From Bacillus sp. SLBN-46 (GTDB lineage: Bacteria > Bacillota > Bacilli > Bacillales > Cytobacillaceae): a stretch of 64,000 bases of DNA. Location of the stretch: assembly GCF_031453555.1 (NCBI RefSeq), contig NZ_JAVIZM010000001.1, forward strand, positions 2,363,001 through 2,427,000. The letters are read 5' to 3'. Positions 46,632 through 54,883 of this stretch are shown in pieces (within the stretch, counting starts at the first letter, position 1; each line of letters opens with the position of its first letter). Position numbers and translations under genes: made by a program. The notes below the pieces were generated by a model. That model was not told the DNA's origin, did no database searches, and was given only the letters and a program-made list of their open reading frames with translations.

Positions 46632-47459
46632 ATGATAAATAAAATTAAAACTTTCATTGCAGTTGTTGCACTCTCAGGAACTGTAGGTGCTAATGTACAA
46701 GCTGCAGAATTAACTGTACATGATGGGGATACCTTATGGGATCTTTCTCGAGTACATAATACATCTGTGGAAAACATTCAAAAGTGGAATCACCTTTCTA
46801 CTGACCTTATTCATCCTGGAGATGTATTAACGATTGCAACTGAAAAGCAATACACAGTGGTGAAGGATGATACACTCTGGGATATTGCAAAGGAATTTCA
46901 AGTATCGGTTGCAATGATTAAAGAATGGAATAAATTAAATACTGACCTGATTCATCCAGGGTTACAATTAGTGATCTATGATGAAATAAATAACTTTTCT
47001 ACTGGGAAGATGGTTGAACCAGCAAAAGCTCCAGTAGTCTCAAAAGCTCCGGAGGTTTCTACTAAAGAATCAAATACTCCAAAGAGCGAGGAGACAAAAG
47101 TGGAGGCCACTTCAACAAGTGTTGCTAGTAAACCTGTAGTTCCAGTACCAACAAAAGCCGAGGAAACTTCAAAGGAAATCAACGTTAAGGCTACTGCATA
47201 TACTGCATCGTGTGAAGGGTGCAGCGGTACTACTGCAACAGGACTCGATTTAAATGCTAACCCTGGTGCCAAGGTAATTGCAGTTGACCCCTCTGTCATT
47301 CCACTAGGCAGTAAAGTTCTTGTTGAGGGATACGGTGAAGCGATTGCGTCAGATACAGGTGGAGCAATCAAAGGAAACAGAATTGACGTATTTATCCCTT
47401 CAGAAGAAAAAGCACTTGAATGGGGTAGGAAGGAAATAAAAGTTAAAATATTAGACTAA
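46632..47459 (+). CDS. Secreted LysM-LysM-3D domain protein (YocH-like)
   Basis: 275 aa from ATG 46632 after GGGAGG; the ATG at 46617 overlaps that site. Signal peptide (about 1-24, cut after VQA), two LysM repeats (LTVHDGDTLWDLSRVHN and YTVVKDDTLWDIAKEFQ), a Thr/Ser/Pro/Lys-rich linker (about 125-185) and a C-terminal 3D domain with ATAYTASCEGC, ATG, AVDPSVIPLGS and ASDTGGAIKG. The three aspartates of the 3D fold are present. Acts on or binds peptidoglycan; B. subtilis YocH is in the WalR regulon, but no convincing WalR box was seen here. Confidence 0.87.
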   Translation: MINKIKTFIAVVALSGTVGANVQAAELTVHDGDTLWDLSRVHNTSVENIQKWNHLSTDLIHPGDVLTIATEKQYTVVKDDTLWDIAKEFQVSVAMIKEWNKLNTDLIHPGLQLVIYDEINNFSTGKMVEPAKAPVVSKAPEVSTKESNTPKSEETKVEATSTSVASKPVVPVPTKAEETSKEINVKATAYTASCEGCSGTTATGLDLNANPGAKVIAVDPSVIPLGSKVLVEGYGEAIASDTGGAIKGNRIDVFIPSEEKALEWGRKEIKVKILD

Positions 47460-47462
47460 AAC

Positions 47463-47488
47463 AAAAGCTGCCAAATTTGGCAGCTTTT
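47463..47488 (+). terminator. Terminator of the LysM-3D gene
   Basis: A perfect 26-bp palindrome (AAAAGCTGCCAAA mirrored), followed by two more T. Confidence 0.87.
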
Positions 47489-47577
47489 TTGTAGATAAGC
47501 AAGTATAAACATTGTCACCTCCACGATCTTGATACTGTGGTATTTTATGCCTCAACCCAATAGAAAGAAGTCCGACC

Positions 47578-47907
47578 GGTAAATAGAAGAAATTTCTAAT
47601 GCCCGAGGTAAGGGAAAAAGCTCACGAATGGTAAATAGAAGAAGTTTCTAATGCCCGAGGTAAGGGAAAAAGCTCACGAATGGTAAATAGAAGAAAGTTC
47701 TAATGCCCGAGGTAAAGGAAAAAGCTCACGAATGGTAAATAGAAGAAGTTTCTAATGCCCGAGGTAAAGGAAAAAGCTCACGAATGGTAAATAGAAGAAG
47801 TTTCTAATGCCCGAGGTAAGGGAAAAAGCTCACGAATGGTAAATAGAGGAAGTTTCTAATGCCCGAGGGAAAGGAAAAAGCTCACGAATGGTAAATAGAA
47901 GAAGTTT
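47578..47907. repeat. Tandem array of a 52-bp unit, about 6.3 copies
   Basis: GGTAAATAGAAGAAG recurs at 47578, 47630, 47682, 47734, 47786, 47838 and 47890, an exact 52-bp period. Each unit also holds TTCTAATGCCCGAGG and GGAAAAAGCTCACGAAT. Copies differ at only a few bases. 52 is not a multiple of three and stops are frequent, so it is not coding. There are no variable spacers, so it is not CRISPR. Confidence 0.92.
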
Positions 47908-47916
47908 TTTGACCTA

Positions 47917-48039
47917 ATGGATGATGGGGAACCAATGGCTCCACCAATATTTTTATGTGAAGAGTGTGGTGGGCAAATGTATCAAGGATATTATGAGGGA
48001 GTCCATGGCATAAAATACAGATTATCGGATATTCTTTAA
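47917..48039 (+). pseudogene. Zinc-ribbon gene fragment, 40 aa
   Basis: Frame from ATG 47917 to TAA 48037-48039: MDDGEPMAPPIFLCEECGG, QMYQGYYEGVHGIKYRLSDIL. One CxxC pair only. No ribosome binding site; the last tandem-repeat copy ends directly before it. Looks like the 3' part of a gene whose 5' part was replaced by the repeat array. Could also be a true small gene. Confidence 0.4.
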
Positions 48040-48350
48040 CAAAAAAAGGACCGGGCGGTTTTGCTAACGGGTTCTGTTACCTATCACAAAACTTAAAAAT
48101 GTATATGAAAATGACCATTAATTTGTATGTGAATTTGATGGTCATTTTTTATTGATATAACGCTCCAAATCACAAAAATAGGCGTGAAACTGTAGTCAAA
48201 TTTGTATAACAAATATGTAGGATTACAGAGACTTCTGTTACCTTACATTTTAGACTGCAAAATGCTGTTTTTTTTAATAAAAAACCACGCTTTCCTTTGG
48301 TCTTGGCTCTGTTATTATTCATTTTTGATTTTCGTGTAGGTATGAGAATT

Positions 48351-48541
48351 CATAGGCGGAGAATTTCCGGTTAATGTATAAAAAGGAAGAGTAAGAAGAA
48401 GATATAAGCGGAGATATTCCGGTTAACTGCTCTAAATAAGACAAAATCCAAAGATTTTGATCATATAACCGGAAAAACTCCCTTTATTTTTAAGGAAATA
48501 TGGGTATTTCCCAAGATAAACGGAATTTTTCCGTTTATTTT
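48351..48541. repeat. Cluster of four CGGA...TCCG palindromic repeats
   Basis: Related 22-27-bp palindromes at about 48351-48376 (AGGCGGAGAATTTCCGGTTA), 48404-48429 (AAGCGGAGATATTCCGGTTA), 48465-48490 (TAACCGGAAAAACTCC) and 48516-48541 (TAAACGGAATTTTTCCGTTT). The remaining bases of 48040-48760 show no gene; they are AT-rich with short hairpins. Confidence 0.6.
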
Positions 48542-48760
48542 TCAAAGAAATCCACATCCAGTTGTAACCGAGCCTTGACCTTAAAATGCTCTATACATTA
48601 GGTTTAACGGCACTTTGTAATGTTTTTACATAACAAAAAGCCCTGCATTTAGCAGGACAAAATGTATAACAAATAGGAGCACATTTTTAAATGCATTTTT
48701 ATAAAATGTGACAAGTATCCGAACCCATTACGGTTTTGCCCGTTTTTTTTATTGTAAAAA

Positions 48761-48785
48761 AACAAGCCGGATTAGCCGGCTTGTT
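48761..48785 (-). terminator. narK terminator
   Basis: AACAAGCCGG (48761-48770) and CCGGCTTGTT (48776-48785), loop ATTAG, T-rich on the minus strand (A6 on plus at 48756-48761). Confidence 0.85.
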
Positions 48786-50073
48786 TGACAAGTGTTTTGG
48801 CTCCGACTGTTTTTCTTTGGTAGAAGAACCAGTTCAAACCAAATGCAACAACATAGAATCCAATAAAGAAATAGAACGCAGTAACAGGTGTACCAGTCGC
48901 CTTAACAGACCATCCAAATAACTTAGGAATAAAGAATGAGCCATATGCTGCAAATGCTGCAGAAAAACCGATTACTGGTGCTGCCTCTTTTGGAATAAAG
49001 ATGTTTGGAATCATTTGAAACGTTGAGCCTGAGCCGATTCCAGATGCAAGGAAAAGAACTAGGAAAGCAATTAAGAATCCAGCAAATTGCTTGTCATTTA
49101 AGAAGTAAATAACACCTGATGCACCAATTCCCATTATTACTAAGACATAAGCCGTTACTTTCGCGCCGCCAATTTTGTCAGCCATCCAGCCGCCCACAGG
49201 TCTTGCAGCAGCTGCCACTAATGCCCCAAGGAAGGCAAGTGAAATGTGTTCAGGAAATTGAGACTTTAATAAAAGTGGGAATGCAGCTGAGTAACCAATA
49301 AATGAACCAAAGGTAGCTACATAAAGTGCTGTCATAATCCAAGTGTGTTTCCGTTTTACAACTACAAATTGATCAGCAACGGATTGCTTTGCTCCTGGAA
49401 CATTATCCATTTTAAAGATTGCTAGAAGTGTCATAATGACAATGGGAATCACCCAGATAAACGCCGCGTTTTGTAACCATACTTCTTGACCGTTTGCTAA
49501 AACTTGTTTATCGCCAACCAGTGCAAAAGTTCCTGATGTAATAATGAATGGTGTGACAAACTGTACGACAGATACACCCATATTTCCTAAGCCGCCATTA
49601 ATTCCAAGTGCTGTTCCTTTTTCCTTTTTTGGAAAGAAGAAACTTATGTTTGCTGATGATGATGAAAAACTTCCTCCACCAAGACCACAAAGGGCTGCTA
49701 GGAGAAGCATGATTGAAAATGGTGTATCAGGATTTTGGACTGCAAACCCTATACCGATTGCTGGTATGGCTAAGATTGCTGTTGAAATTACTGTCCAGTT
49801 TTTACCACCAAAAGACCCAACTGCAAATGTATATACAAACCGAAGTGTCGCACCAACAAGGCCTGGAATAGCAGCAAGTGTGAATAATTGTTCTTCGGTA
49901 AAATGGAAGCCAATATCGTTAAGTCTGACAGCTACAACTGACCATATTTGCCATACGATAAATGCAAGCATCAAAGACGGGACGGAGATCCATAAATTTC
50001 TTTTTGCATGTTTTTTTCCTTCTGCATTCCAGAACTTTTCATCTTCTGGATTCCAATAATTAATTCGAGCCAT
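48772..50073 (-). CDS. narK: Nitrate/nitrite MFS transporter NarK
   Basis: Major facilitator of the NarK/NarU/NasA family, 433 aa, 12 helices. The two nitrate-signature glycine-rich segments are visible (GLGGGSFSSSSANISFFFP and ASGIGSGSTFQMIPNIF). ATG 50073 follows AGGAGGAAACAATC. Single gene with a near-ideal FNR promoter, so it should be induced anaerobically along with nar. Could import nitrate, export nitrite or exchange both. Confidence 0.92.
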   Translation of the reverse strand: MARINYWNPEDEKFWNAEGKKHAKRNLWISVPSLMLAFIVWQIWSVVAVRLNDIGFHFTEEQLFTLAAIPGLVGATLRFVYTFAVGSFGGKNWTVISTAILAIPAIGIGFAVQNPDTPFSIMLLLAALCGLGGGSFSSSSANISFFFPKKEKGTALGINGGLGNMGVSVVQFVTPFIITSGTFALVGDKQVLANGQEVWLQNAAFIWVIPIVIMTLLAIFKMDNVPGAKQSVADQFVVVKRKHTWIMTALYVATFGSFIGYSAAFPLLLKSQFPEHISLAFLGALVAAAARPVGGWMADKIGGAKVTAYVLVIMGIGASGVIYFLNDKQFAGFLIAFLVLFLASGIGSGSTFQMIPNIFIPKEAAPVIGFSAAFAAYGSFFIPKLFGWSVKATGTPVTAFYFFIGFYVVAFGLNWFFYQRKTVGAKTLVKQAG

Positions 50074-50138
50074 GATTGTTTCCTCCTATATGTGCAATCA
50101 AAATCATTAACAAATGTCATGTTGTTCCTTGTGTTATT

Positions 50139-50182
50139 ACTATAAGACAGATGGTAACATGATTTTTGTGACGTTCGTCACA
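50139..50182 (-). promoter_or_regulatory. narK promoter with perfect FNR site at -41.5
   Basis: TGTGACGTTCGTCACA (50167-50182) is a perfect FNR consensus, part of a longer palindrome 50162-50187. On the minus strand TATAGT (50144-50139) is the -10; the start near 50133 places the site centre at -41.5. Confidence 0.8.
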
Positions 50183-50251
50183 AAAATAGTGAAGGAACTG
50201 TGAACTCAGCAAGTTTGACAAAAAGTTGTAAAATTTATCACCCAAAACAAA

Positions 50252-50277
50252 AGAGACCTTCATCTATGAAGATCTCT
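50252..50277 (-). terminator. Terminator after the MFS-PAS gene
   Basis: AGAGACCTTCAT (50252-50263) and ATGAAGATCTCT (50266-50277), one mismatch, T-rich on the minus strand. Confidence 0.7.
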
Positions 50278-50299
50278 CTGTTTACCACATATAGTTCCG

Positions 50300-51794
50300 T
50301 TACGATTCTTTTTCTTCATTGAACATACCAACGTAATTTTTTGTTTCCCCTACATCATCTTTAATCGCAGTAATAGTTAACCATTCTTTATAAATCTCAT
50401 TATTTTTGCGTTTATTCCAAATATATCCTTCCCAAAATCCTTCTGTTTTTTAAACGATTCCACATTTGCTTATAAAATTCATTATCATGTTCTCCGGATT
50501 GAAGGACACTAGGTGTTTTCCCAACCACTTCGTCCTCGCTAAAACCTGTAATTCTTGTAAAAGCCGGATTTACGCTCTGAATTATTCCATTTATATCTGT
50601 AACGCAAATACCGTCAACAGCATGGTTTACGATTTTTGCAGAAATATCTAGTTTATCCTGATAGTATAGCCAAACAACAATGACTAAACTTGCAAGTGAA
50701 AACTCGGAAAGGGACATAAATCCAATTGCGTAATGACCAGTCCAATCAAATAGAATAGTCAGAATGATTGGAGGGAAGAAACCACCTAATCCTCCCATTG
50801 CTGCAACAATTCCATTTACTATGCCTGCCTGCTTTGAAAAATAAAATGGTACAAGCTTAAAAATAGCACCATTACCAATGCCGGCGAAAAAAGCAACTAA
50901 CAAACACCCAAAGGAATAAATAGGTAAGGATGGGGTAAATGACAGTAGAAAACCTGCAAAGGTTAAACTGAAAAAAACCGCCATTAGGATTAGAAAAGGA
51001 TTAATTTTATCTCCTAGCCATCCGCCTACTGGTCTAAAAAAGGTTGCAAGTGCTATAAAACCGGCTGTACGTAAACCAGCGTCAACTTTATCTAGTTCAA
51101 AATGATTGACTAAGAAGGACGGTAAGTAGATAGTGAACGCCACGAAAGAACCGAACGTAATAAAATAAAATAAACTTAAAAACCAAAGTTTAGGATTTTT
51201 ATAAACTTCTTTCACTTGTTCAGATAAGGAATTGTTTACTTTCTTTTCTTTCCTATCTCCAAAAAAGAAATTGATTACTGTAAAGATTAACATGATAACT
51301 AGAAAAATCTTTACGGTAGTTCTCCATCCATACATGTTGGCTAGTACTGGTGCTGAAAAGGAGGTAATTGCGGTGCCGATGTTTCCTGCTCCATAAATTC
51401 CATTTATGAAACCATGTCTAGCTTTTTCATAGTATTTAGGAAGAGAAGTAACACCAATGGAAAACACTGCTCCACCGATTCCAAGCATAAAACCACCAAG
51501 TATTAACATGAATAATGAATTTGCGTAACTAATAATTGCAATAGGAATCAGTAAAACGATAAAGCTAATAGTGAAAAGAATTCGTGCTCCATAGCGATTG
51601 GTCCAATAACCAATTGGAACCCTAAGGAGTGACCCGAGTATAACCGGTACCGCTGTTGCCCAAGCGATTTCCGTGGTTGAGAGTGGTATATCTGCCTTTA
51701 TATAAGGCATAAGCGAAGATATGAGCACCCAAACCATAAATCCTGCGACAAGACTTCCCGTTTGAATAAAAAGTTGTTTTGTTCCTTGATTCAT
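50300..51794 (-). pseudogene. NarK-type transporter fused to a PAS domain, one frameshift
   Basis: ATG 51794 opens a NarK-family MFS transporter (about 1-390, twelve helices; GIGGAVFSIGVTSLPKYY and GIGNGAIFKLVPFYF signatures). A PAS domain follows directly (DISAKIVNHAVDGICVTDING, FTRITGFSEDEVVGK). The frame stops at 50412, but one base fewer in the T6 run at 50448-50453 (plus strand) restores TEGFWEGYIWNKRK...NYVGMFNEEKES to a stop at 50300-50302, completing PAS/PAC. Intact length would be about 497 aa. A transporter with its own redox or ligand sensor is unusual. The shift is in a homopolymer and may be a sequencing error. Confidence 0.8.
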
Positions 51795-51886
51795 ATTTAT
51801 CCCCCTTAACTCCTTGCCATTTTATTATTGCCAAAACATACTGTCTACCTTGCATAGTCTTTAGGTATGGAAAAATTTTCTTCAGT

Positions 51887-51929
51887 ATTATAGAACACTT
51901 TTTTAAATAATACAGTGAGGTATGACACA
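51887..51929 (-). promoter_or_regulatory. FNR-like promoter of the MFS-PAS gene
   Basis: AGTGAGGTATGACACA (51914-51929) keeps 7 of 10 FNR consensus bases; TATAAT on the minus strand (51892-51887) gives a start near 51880 and a site centre at about -41. Confidence 0.5.
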
Positions 51930-51991
51930 TAATGTGCAGTTGATAAATAAAATATATTTTGTCATTTTTTGTGTATCTGTGAACAAAGAGC

Positions 51992-52192
51992 TAAATATTT
52001 GGCTCTGTTACACTTGCCTGTCGATTTCCGCTCCAGGCACTTCGCTTTCCGTGGGTGTTTCCGGCGAGCCTCCTCTGCGCTTGCGCCTGCGGGGTCTCCC
52101 CTGAACCATACTCCCACAGGAGTCTTCGTGCCTTCCGCTCCAATCAACAGGAGATAAAAATCAACAATCTTCTTTAACACAGCTAAATATTT
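51992..52192. mobile_element. MITE-like GC-rich element
   Basis: A GC-rich block of about 183 bp (52001-52183) in AT-rich surroundings. Ends are inverted: GCTCTGTTA (52002-52010) against TAACACAGC near 52175-52183, one mismatch. TAAATATTT flanks both sides (51992-52000 and 52184-52192) like a 9-bp target duplication. The interior (CGATTTCCGCTCCAGGCACT and GCGCTTGCGCCTGCGGGG) recalls a repeat I have seen in many Bacillus genomes. No ORF of its own. Confidence 0.65.
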
Positions 52193-52271
52193 TATTCTTC
52201 CAAGGGTAAAAGTAGTATAAATAACCCATCTACTTTATGTTCTTAGGTTGGGTTCAAGGAGGGATTTGAAA

Positions 52272-52925
52272 ATGGCTAATCAATACGCGGTAATTGGTCT
52301 AGGTAGATTTGGAATAAGTATTGCCCAAAAGTTATTTGAATCTGGACAAGAAGTGTTAGGTGTCGATGTAAATGAGGAGCGAGTGGAAGATTCACATTCT
52401 TTTGTTACTCATGCTGTTATTGCGGACTCAACAGATGCAGATGCATTAAAATCTATCGGTATACGAAATTTTGATACCGTCGTTGTGGCTATAGGAAACG
52501 ATATACAAGCAAGCATACTCACCGTTTTACTTTTGAAGGAACTGGGAGTAAAACGGGTAATTGCTAAAGCCTTAAATAAGCTTCATGGACAGGTTTTAGA
52601 TAAGGTAGGGGCCGATTGGGTTGTGTTTCCTGAGAGAGATATGGGTATGCGGGTTGCCCATCAGTTACTGTCACCTAAGGTACTAAATTTCATTGAAATT
52701 TCAAAAAACTATAGTGTTGAAGAAGTGAAAATACCTGAATACATGATTGAAAAAACTTTAAGAGAGCTAGACTTAAGGGCTAGGTTTAATTTAAGCGTAA
52801 TTGCTATCAGGCATGAAGATGAGATAAATATATCACCATCACCAGATCAGATCATAAATCATGGCGATGTATTAGTAGTGATAGGAGAAAACCGTGATTT
52901 AGAAAAATTTGCAAATCTAGAATGA
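52272..52925 (+). CDS. ktrC: Ktr potassium uptake regulatory subunit KtrC (RCK protein)
   Basis: Cytosolic gating ring of the Ktr K+/Na+ channel system. 217 aa from ATG 52272 after AAGGAGGG; the frame from 52248 is rejected. RCK_N domain with the nucleotide motif VIGLGRFGISIA and acidic VDVNEE, then an RCK_C domain (about 135-217) that in this family binds c-di-AMP. KtrA-like and KtrC-like proteins are close; lack of an adjacent ktrB favours KtrC. Confidence 0.85.
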   Translation: MANQYAVIGLGRFGISIAQKLFESGQEVLGVDVNEERVEDSHSFVTHAVIADSTDADALKSIGIRNFDTVVVAIGNDIQASILTVLLLKELGVKRVIAKALNKLHGQVLDKVGADWVVFPERDMGMRVAHQLLSPKVLNFIEISKNYSVEEVKIPEYMIEKTLRELDLRARFNLSVIAIRHEDEINISPSPDQIINHGDVLVVIGENRDLEKFANLE

Positions 52926-52969
52926 TCTTTTATTAAAAACATGGATAAAGAATAAATTTATCCCTGGAG

Positions 52970-52996
52970 TGTAACTTTTAATGGCCAAATTTCGCC
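52970..52996 (+). promoter_or_regulatory. ECF-type promoter of the sigX-like gene
   Basis: TGTAAC (52970-52975), 17 bp, CGCC (52993-52996). The -35 and the following TTTT match the autoregulated sigX promoter type (TGTAAC...CGAC); the -10 has one difference. Confidence 0.5.
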
Positions 52997-53022
52997 TTAT
53001 GCATTGAAAGGGGGCGGAATTT

Positions 53023-53574
53023 TTGCCAGGTCAATTTGAGGAGCTCTATGAAAAATATCATCAGGACCTATTTTCTTTTCTATATTATTTAGTTAATAGC
53101 CGTGAACAAGCAGAAGACCTCTTACAGGAAGTATATATACGAATATTCAAATCATATGGGACTTTTCAAGGCAAGAGCAGTGAAAAAACTTGGCTATTCT
53201 CTATTGCCCGGCATGTTGCCATTGATTCCTTTCGCAAGAATTCAGGTTGGAAAAAAAGAATTATTAGTTCGTTCGATTGGAATAAAAATGAATTTAAAGA
53301 TTTAGCACCATTACCTGAGGAAATTTCCCTTCAAAATGAACAAATCCATACCCTTTATTCTTGTTTAGATAAATGTTCTATTGATTATCGATTGGTATTA
53401 ATTTTGAGATATATCCATTCAATGTCCATTAGTGAAACTGCTGTAGCACTCGAATGGTCAGAGAGCAAAGTAAAGACCACCCAACATCGTGCATTAAAAA
53501 AGATAAAGAAATTAATGGAGGAAGTAACGATAGGGGAAAAAGAATTTTGTGACAAACATATATATATTTCCTGA
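53023..53574 (+). CDS. sigX: ECF sigma factor, SigX-like
   Basis: 183 aa from TTG 53023 with GGGGGCGG upstream. Region 2 (LYEKYHQDLFSFLYYLV, QAEDLLQEVYIRIFKSY, SSEKTWLFSIARHVAIDSFRK) and region 4 (RYIHSMSISETAVALEWSES, KVKTTQHRALKKIKK) align closely with B. subtilis SigX, which governs cell-surface charge and envelope genes. Odd: no rsiX anti-sigma gene follows; a terminator lies directly after the stop. The C-terminal tail (GEKEFCDKHIYIS) is shorter than in SigX. Confidence 0.85.
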   Translation: MPGQFEELYEKYHQDLFSFLYYLVNSREQAEDLLQEVYIRIFKSYGTFQGKSSEKTWLFSIARHVAIDSFRKNSGWKKRIISSFDWNKNEFKDLAPLPEEISLQNEQIHTLYSCLDKCSIDYRLVLILRYIHSMSISETAVALEWSESKVKTTQHRALKKIKKLMEEVTIGEKEFCDKHIYIS

Positions 53575-53598
53575 AAAAGCATTCACGTGATTGCTTTT
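53575..53598 (+). terminator. sigX terminator
   Basis: AAAAGCA (53575-53581) and TGCTTTT (53592-53598) around the palindrome TCACGTGA, then TTATTTTTTT. Starts at the base after the sigX stop codon. Confidence 0.8.
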
Positions 53599-53693
53599 TT
53601 ATTTTTTTGTAGCTTTCAAACAGCTCAACGGGAATTTTATGGTAATGTAAATATAAATATATACTTTTTAAATTAGAAATGGGAGGGAATGAC

Positions 53694-54839
53694 GTGGACT
53701 TTCGAACGGTGGATACAATGGAAAAGCGATTGGAGCTCATGAGAAATCTTTCGAAAAATTTTCTAACAAGGGCACATCAGGTGGATATAGAAGGAAGTTT
53801 TCCATATGAAAACATCCAGGAATTAAAAGATGCGGGTTACACAACACTTACAATTCCAGCTAAATATGAGGGAAAAGAAATATCTCTTTATGAATTTATT
53901 CGCTTACAAGAAATAATAGCAGAGGGTGACGGTGCCACAGCGCTTTCCATCGGATGGCACATGGGGATAATATTGAATCTTCATGAAAAGAACTCATGGA
54001 ACGAGAGCATGTTTAAATATCTATGTGAACGTGTAAAAGGTGGTGCTTTAATAAATAGCGCTGCAACTGAACCAAAGACAGGGAGTCCGACTCGTGGTGG
54101 TAAACCAGAAACTATGGCAGAAAAAAGAGATCAAAATTGGGTCATTAATGGAAGAAAAACTTTTACCACCATGTCGCCTGTTCTTGATTATTTTATAGTT
54201 TCTGCTGCCATAAATGATTCCGATGATATAGGAAATTTTCTAATCCCCCGAGGTACAAATGGAGTGAAAATTGATGAAACGTGGGACAGTATATCCCTTA
54301 GGGGAACAGGAAGTCATGATTTAATTCTTGAAGATGTAGTTGTGCCAAAAGAGTTTCTTGTGGAAACATTGGTCATGGAGGGGAAGAGGGCAAACGGGTG
54401 GCTTCTCCATATCCCTGCCTGTTACCTTGGTATCGCCAAAGCAGCCAAGCGTTATGCGATTGAATTTGCAAAGGATTATACTCCAAATAGTATTACTGGG
54501 GCAATTATAGAATTACCAAACATACAACAAAAAATAGGTGAAATCGAATTACAGTTAATGCAAGCAGAATATTTTCTATATGGAGTAGCTAAACAATGGG
54601 ATCTTTCAAATGAATCGGAAAGGAGCAAGTTGGGTCCAGCATTAGGAGCAGCCAAATTAACCGTTACTAATACAGCTATTTCAGTGGTTGATTTAGCTAT
54701 GAGAATAGTCGGTGCAAGAAGCTTGTCAATCAGTAATCCGTTACAAAGGTATTACCGTGATGTTAGAGCAGGACTCCATAATCCGCCTATGGACGATGCA
54801 ACAATTCAATTACTTGCAAAATACAGTACTTTCGATTAG
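53694..54839 (+). CDS. Acyl-CoA dehydrogenase family protein (YdbM-like)
   Basis: FAD-dependent acyl-CoA dehydrogenase, 381 aa from GTG 53694 (MDFRTVDTMEKRLELM), which has GGGAGG six bases upstream; ATG 53679 overlaps that site. TVPAKYEGKEISLYEF-like N-domain (here TIPAKYEGK), ATEPKTGSPTRGGKPET, the beta domain NGRKTFTTMSP and RGTGSHDLILEDV, and the C-terminal helices (AKLTVTNTAISVVD, MRIVGAR) are present. Length and motifs fit B. subtilis YdbM. Substrate unknown. Monocistronic. Confidence 0.85.
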   Translation: MDFRTVDTMEKRLELMRNLSKNFLTRAHQVDIEGSFPYENIQELKDAGYTTLTIPAKYEGKEISLYEFIRLQEIIAEGDGATALSIGWHMGIILNLHEKNSWNESMFKYLCERVKGGALINSAATEPKTGSPTRGGKPETMAEKRDQNWVINGRKTFTTMSPVLDYFIVSAAINDSDDIGNFLIPRGTNGVKIDETWDSISLRGTGSHDLILEDVVVPKEFLVETLVMEGKRANGWLLHIPACYLGIAKAAKRYAIEFAKDYTPNSITGAIIELPNIQQKIGEIELQLMQAEYFLYGVAKQWDLSNESERSKLGPALGAAKLTVTNTAISVVDLAMRIVGARSLSISNPLQRYYRDVRAGLHNPPMDDATIQLLAKYSTFD

Positions 54840-54845
54840 TAATAA

Positions 54846-54872
54846 AACCAGCCGTTCTTCTAGCGGCTGGTT
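54846..54872. terminator. Terminator after the acyl-CoA dehydrogenase gene
   Basis: AACCAGCCG (54846-54854) and CGGCTGGTT (54864-54872); also usable by the convergent GGDEF-EAL gene. Confidence 0.75.
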
Positions 54873-54883
54873 ATTATACAAGT

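Noticed and set aside
47578..47907. Regular repeats as a CRISPR array
   Set aside because: The whole 52-bp unit is conserved; there are no variable spacers and no cas genes.
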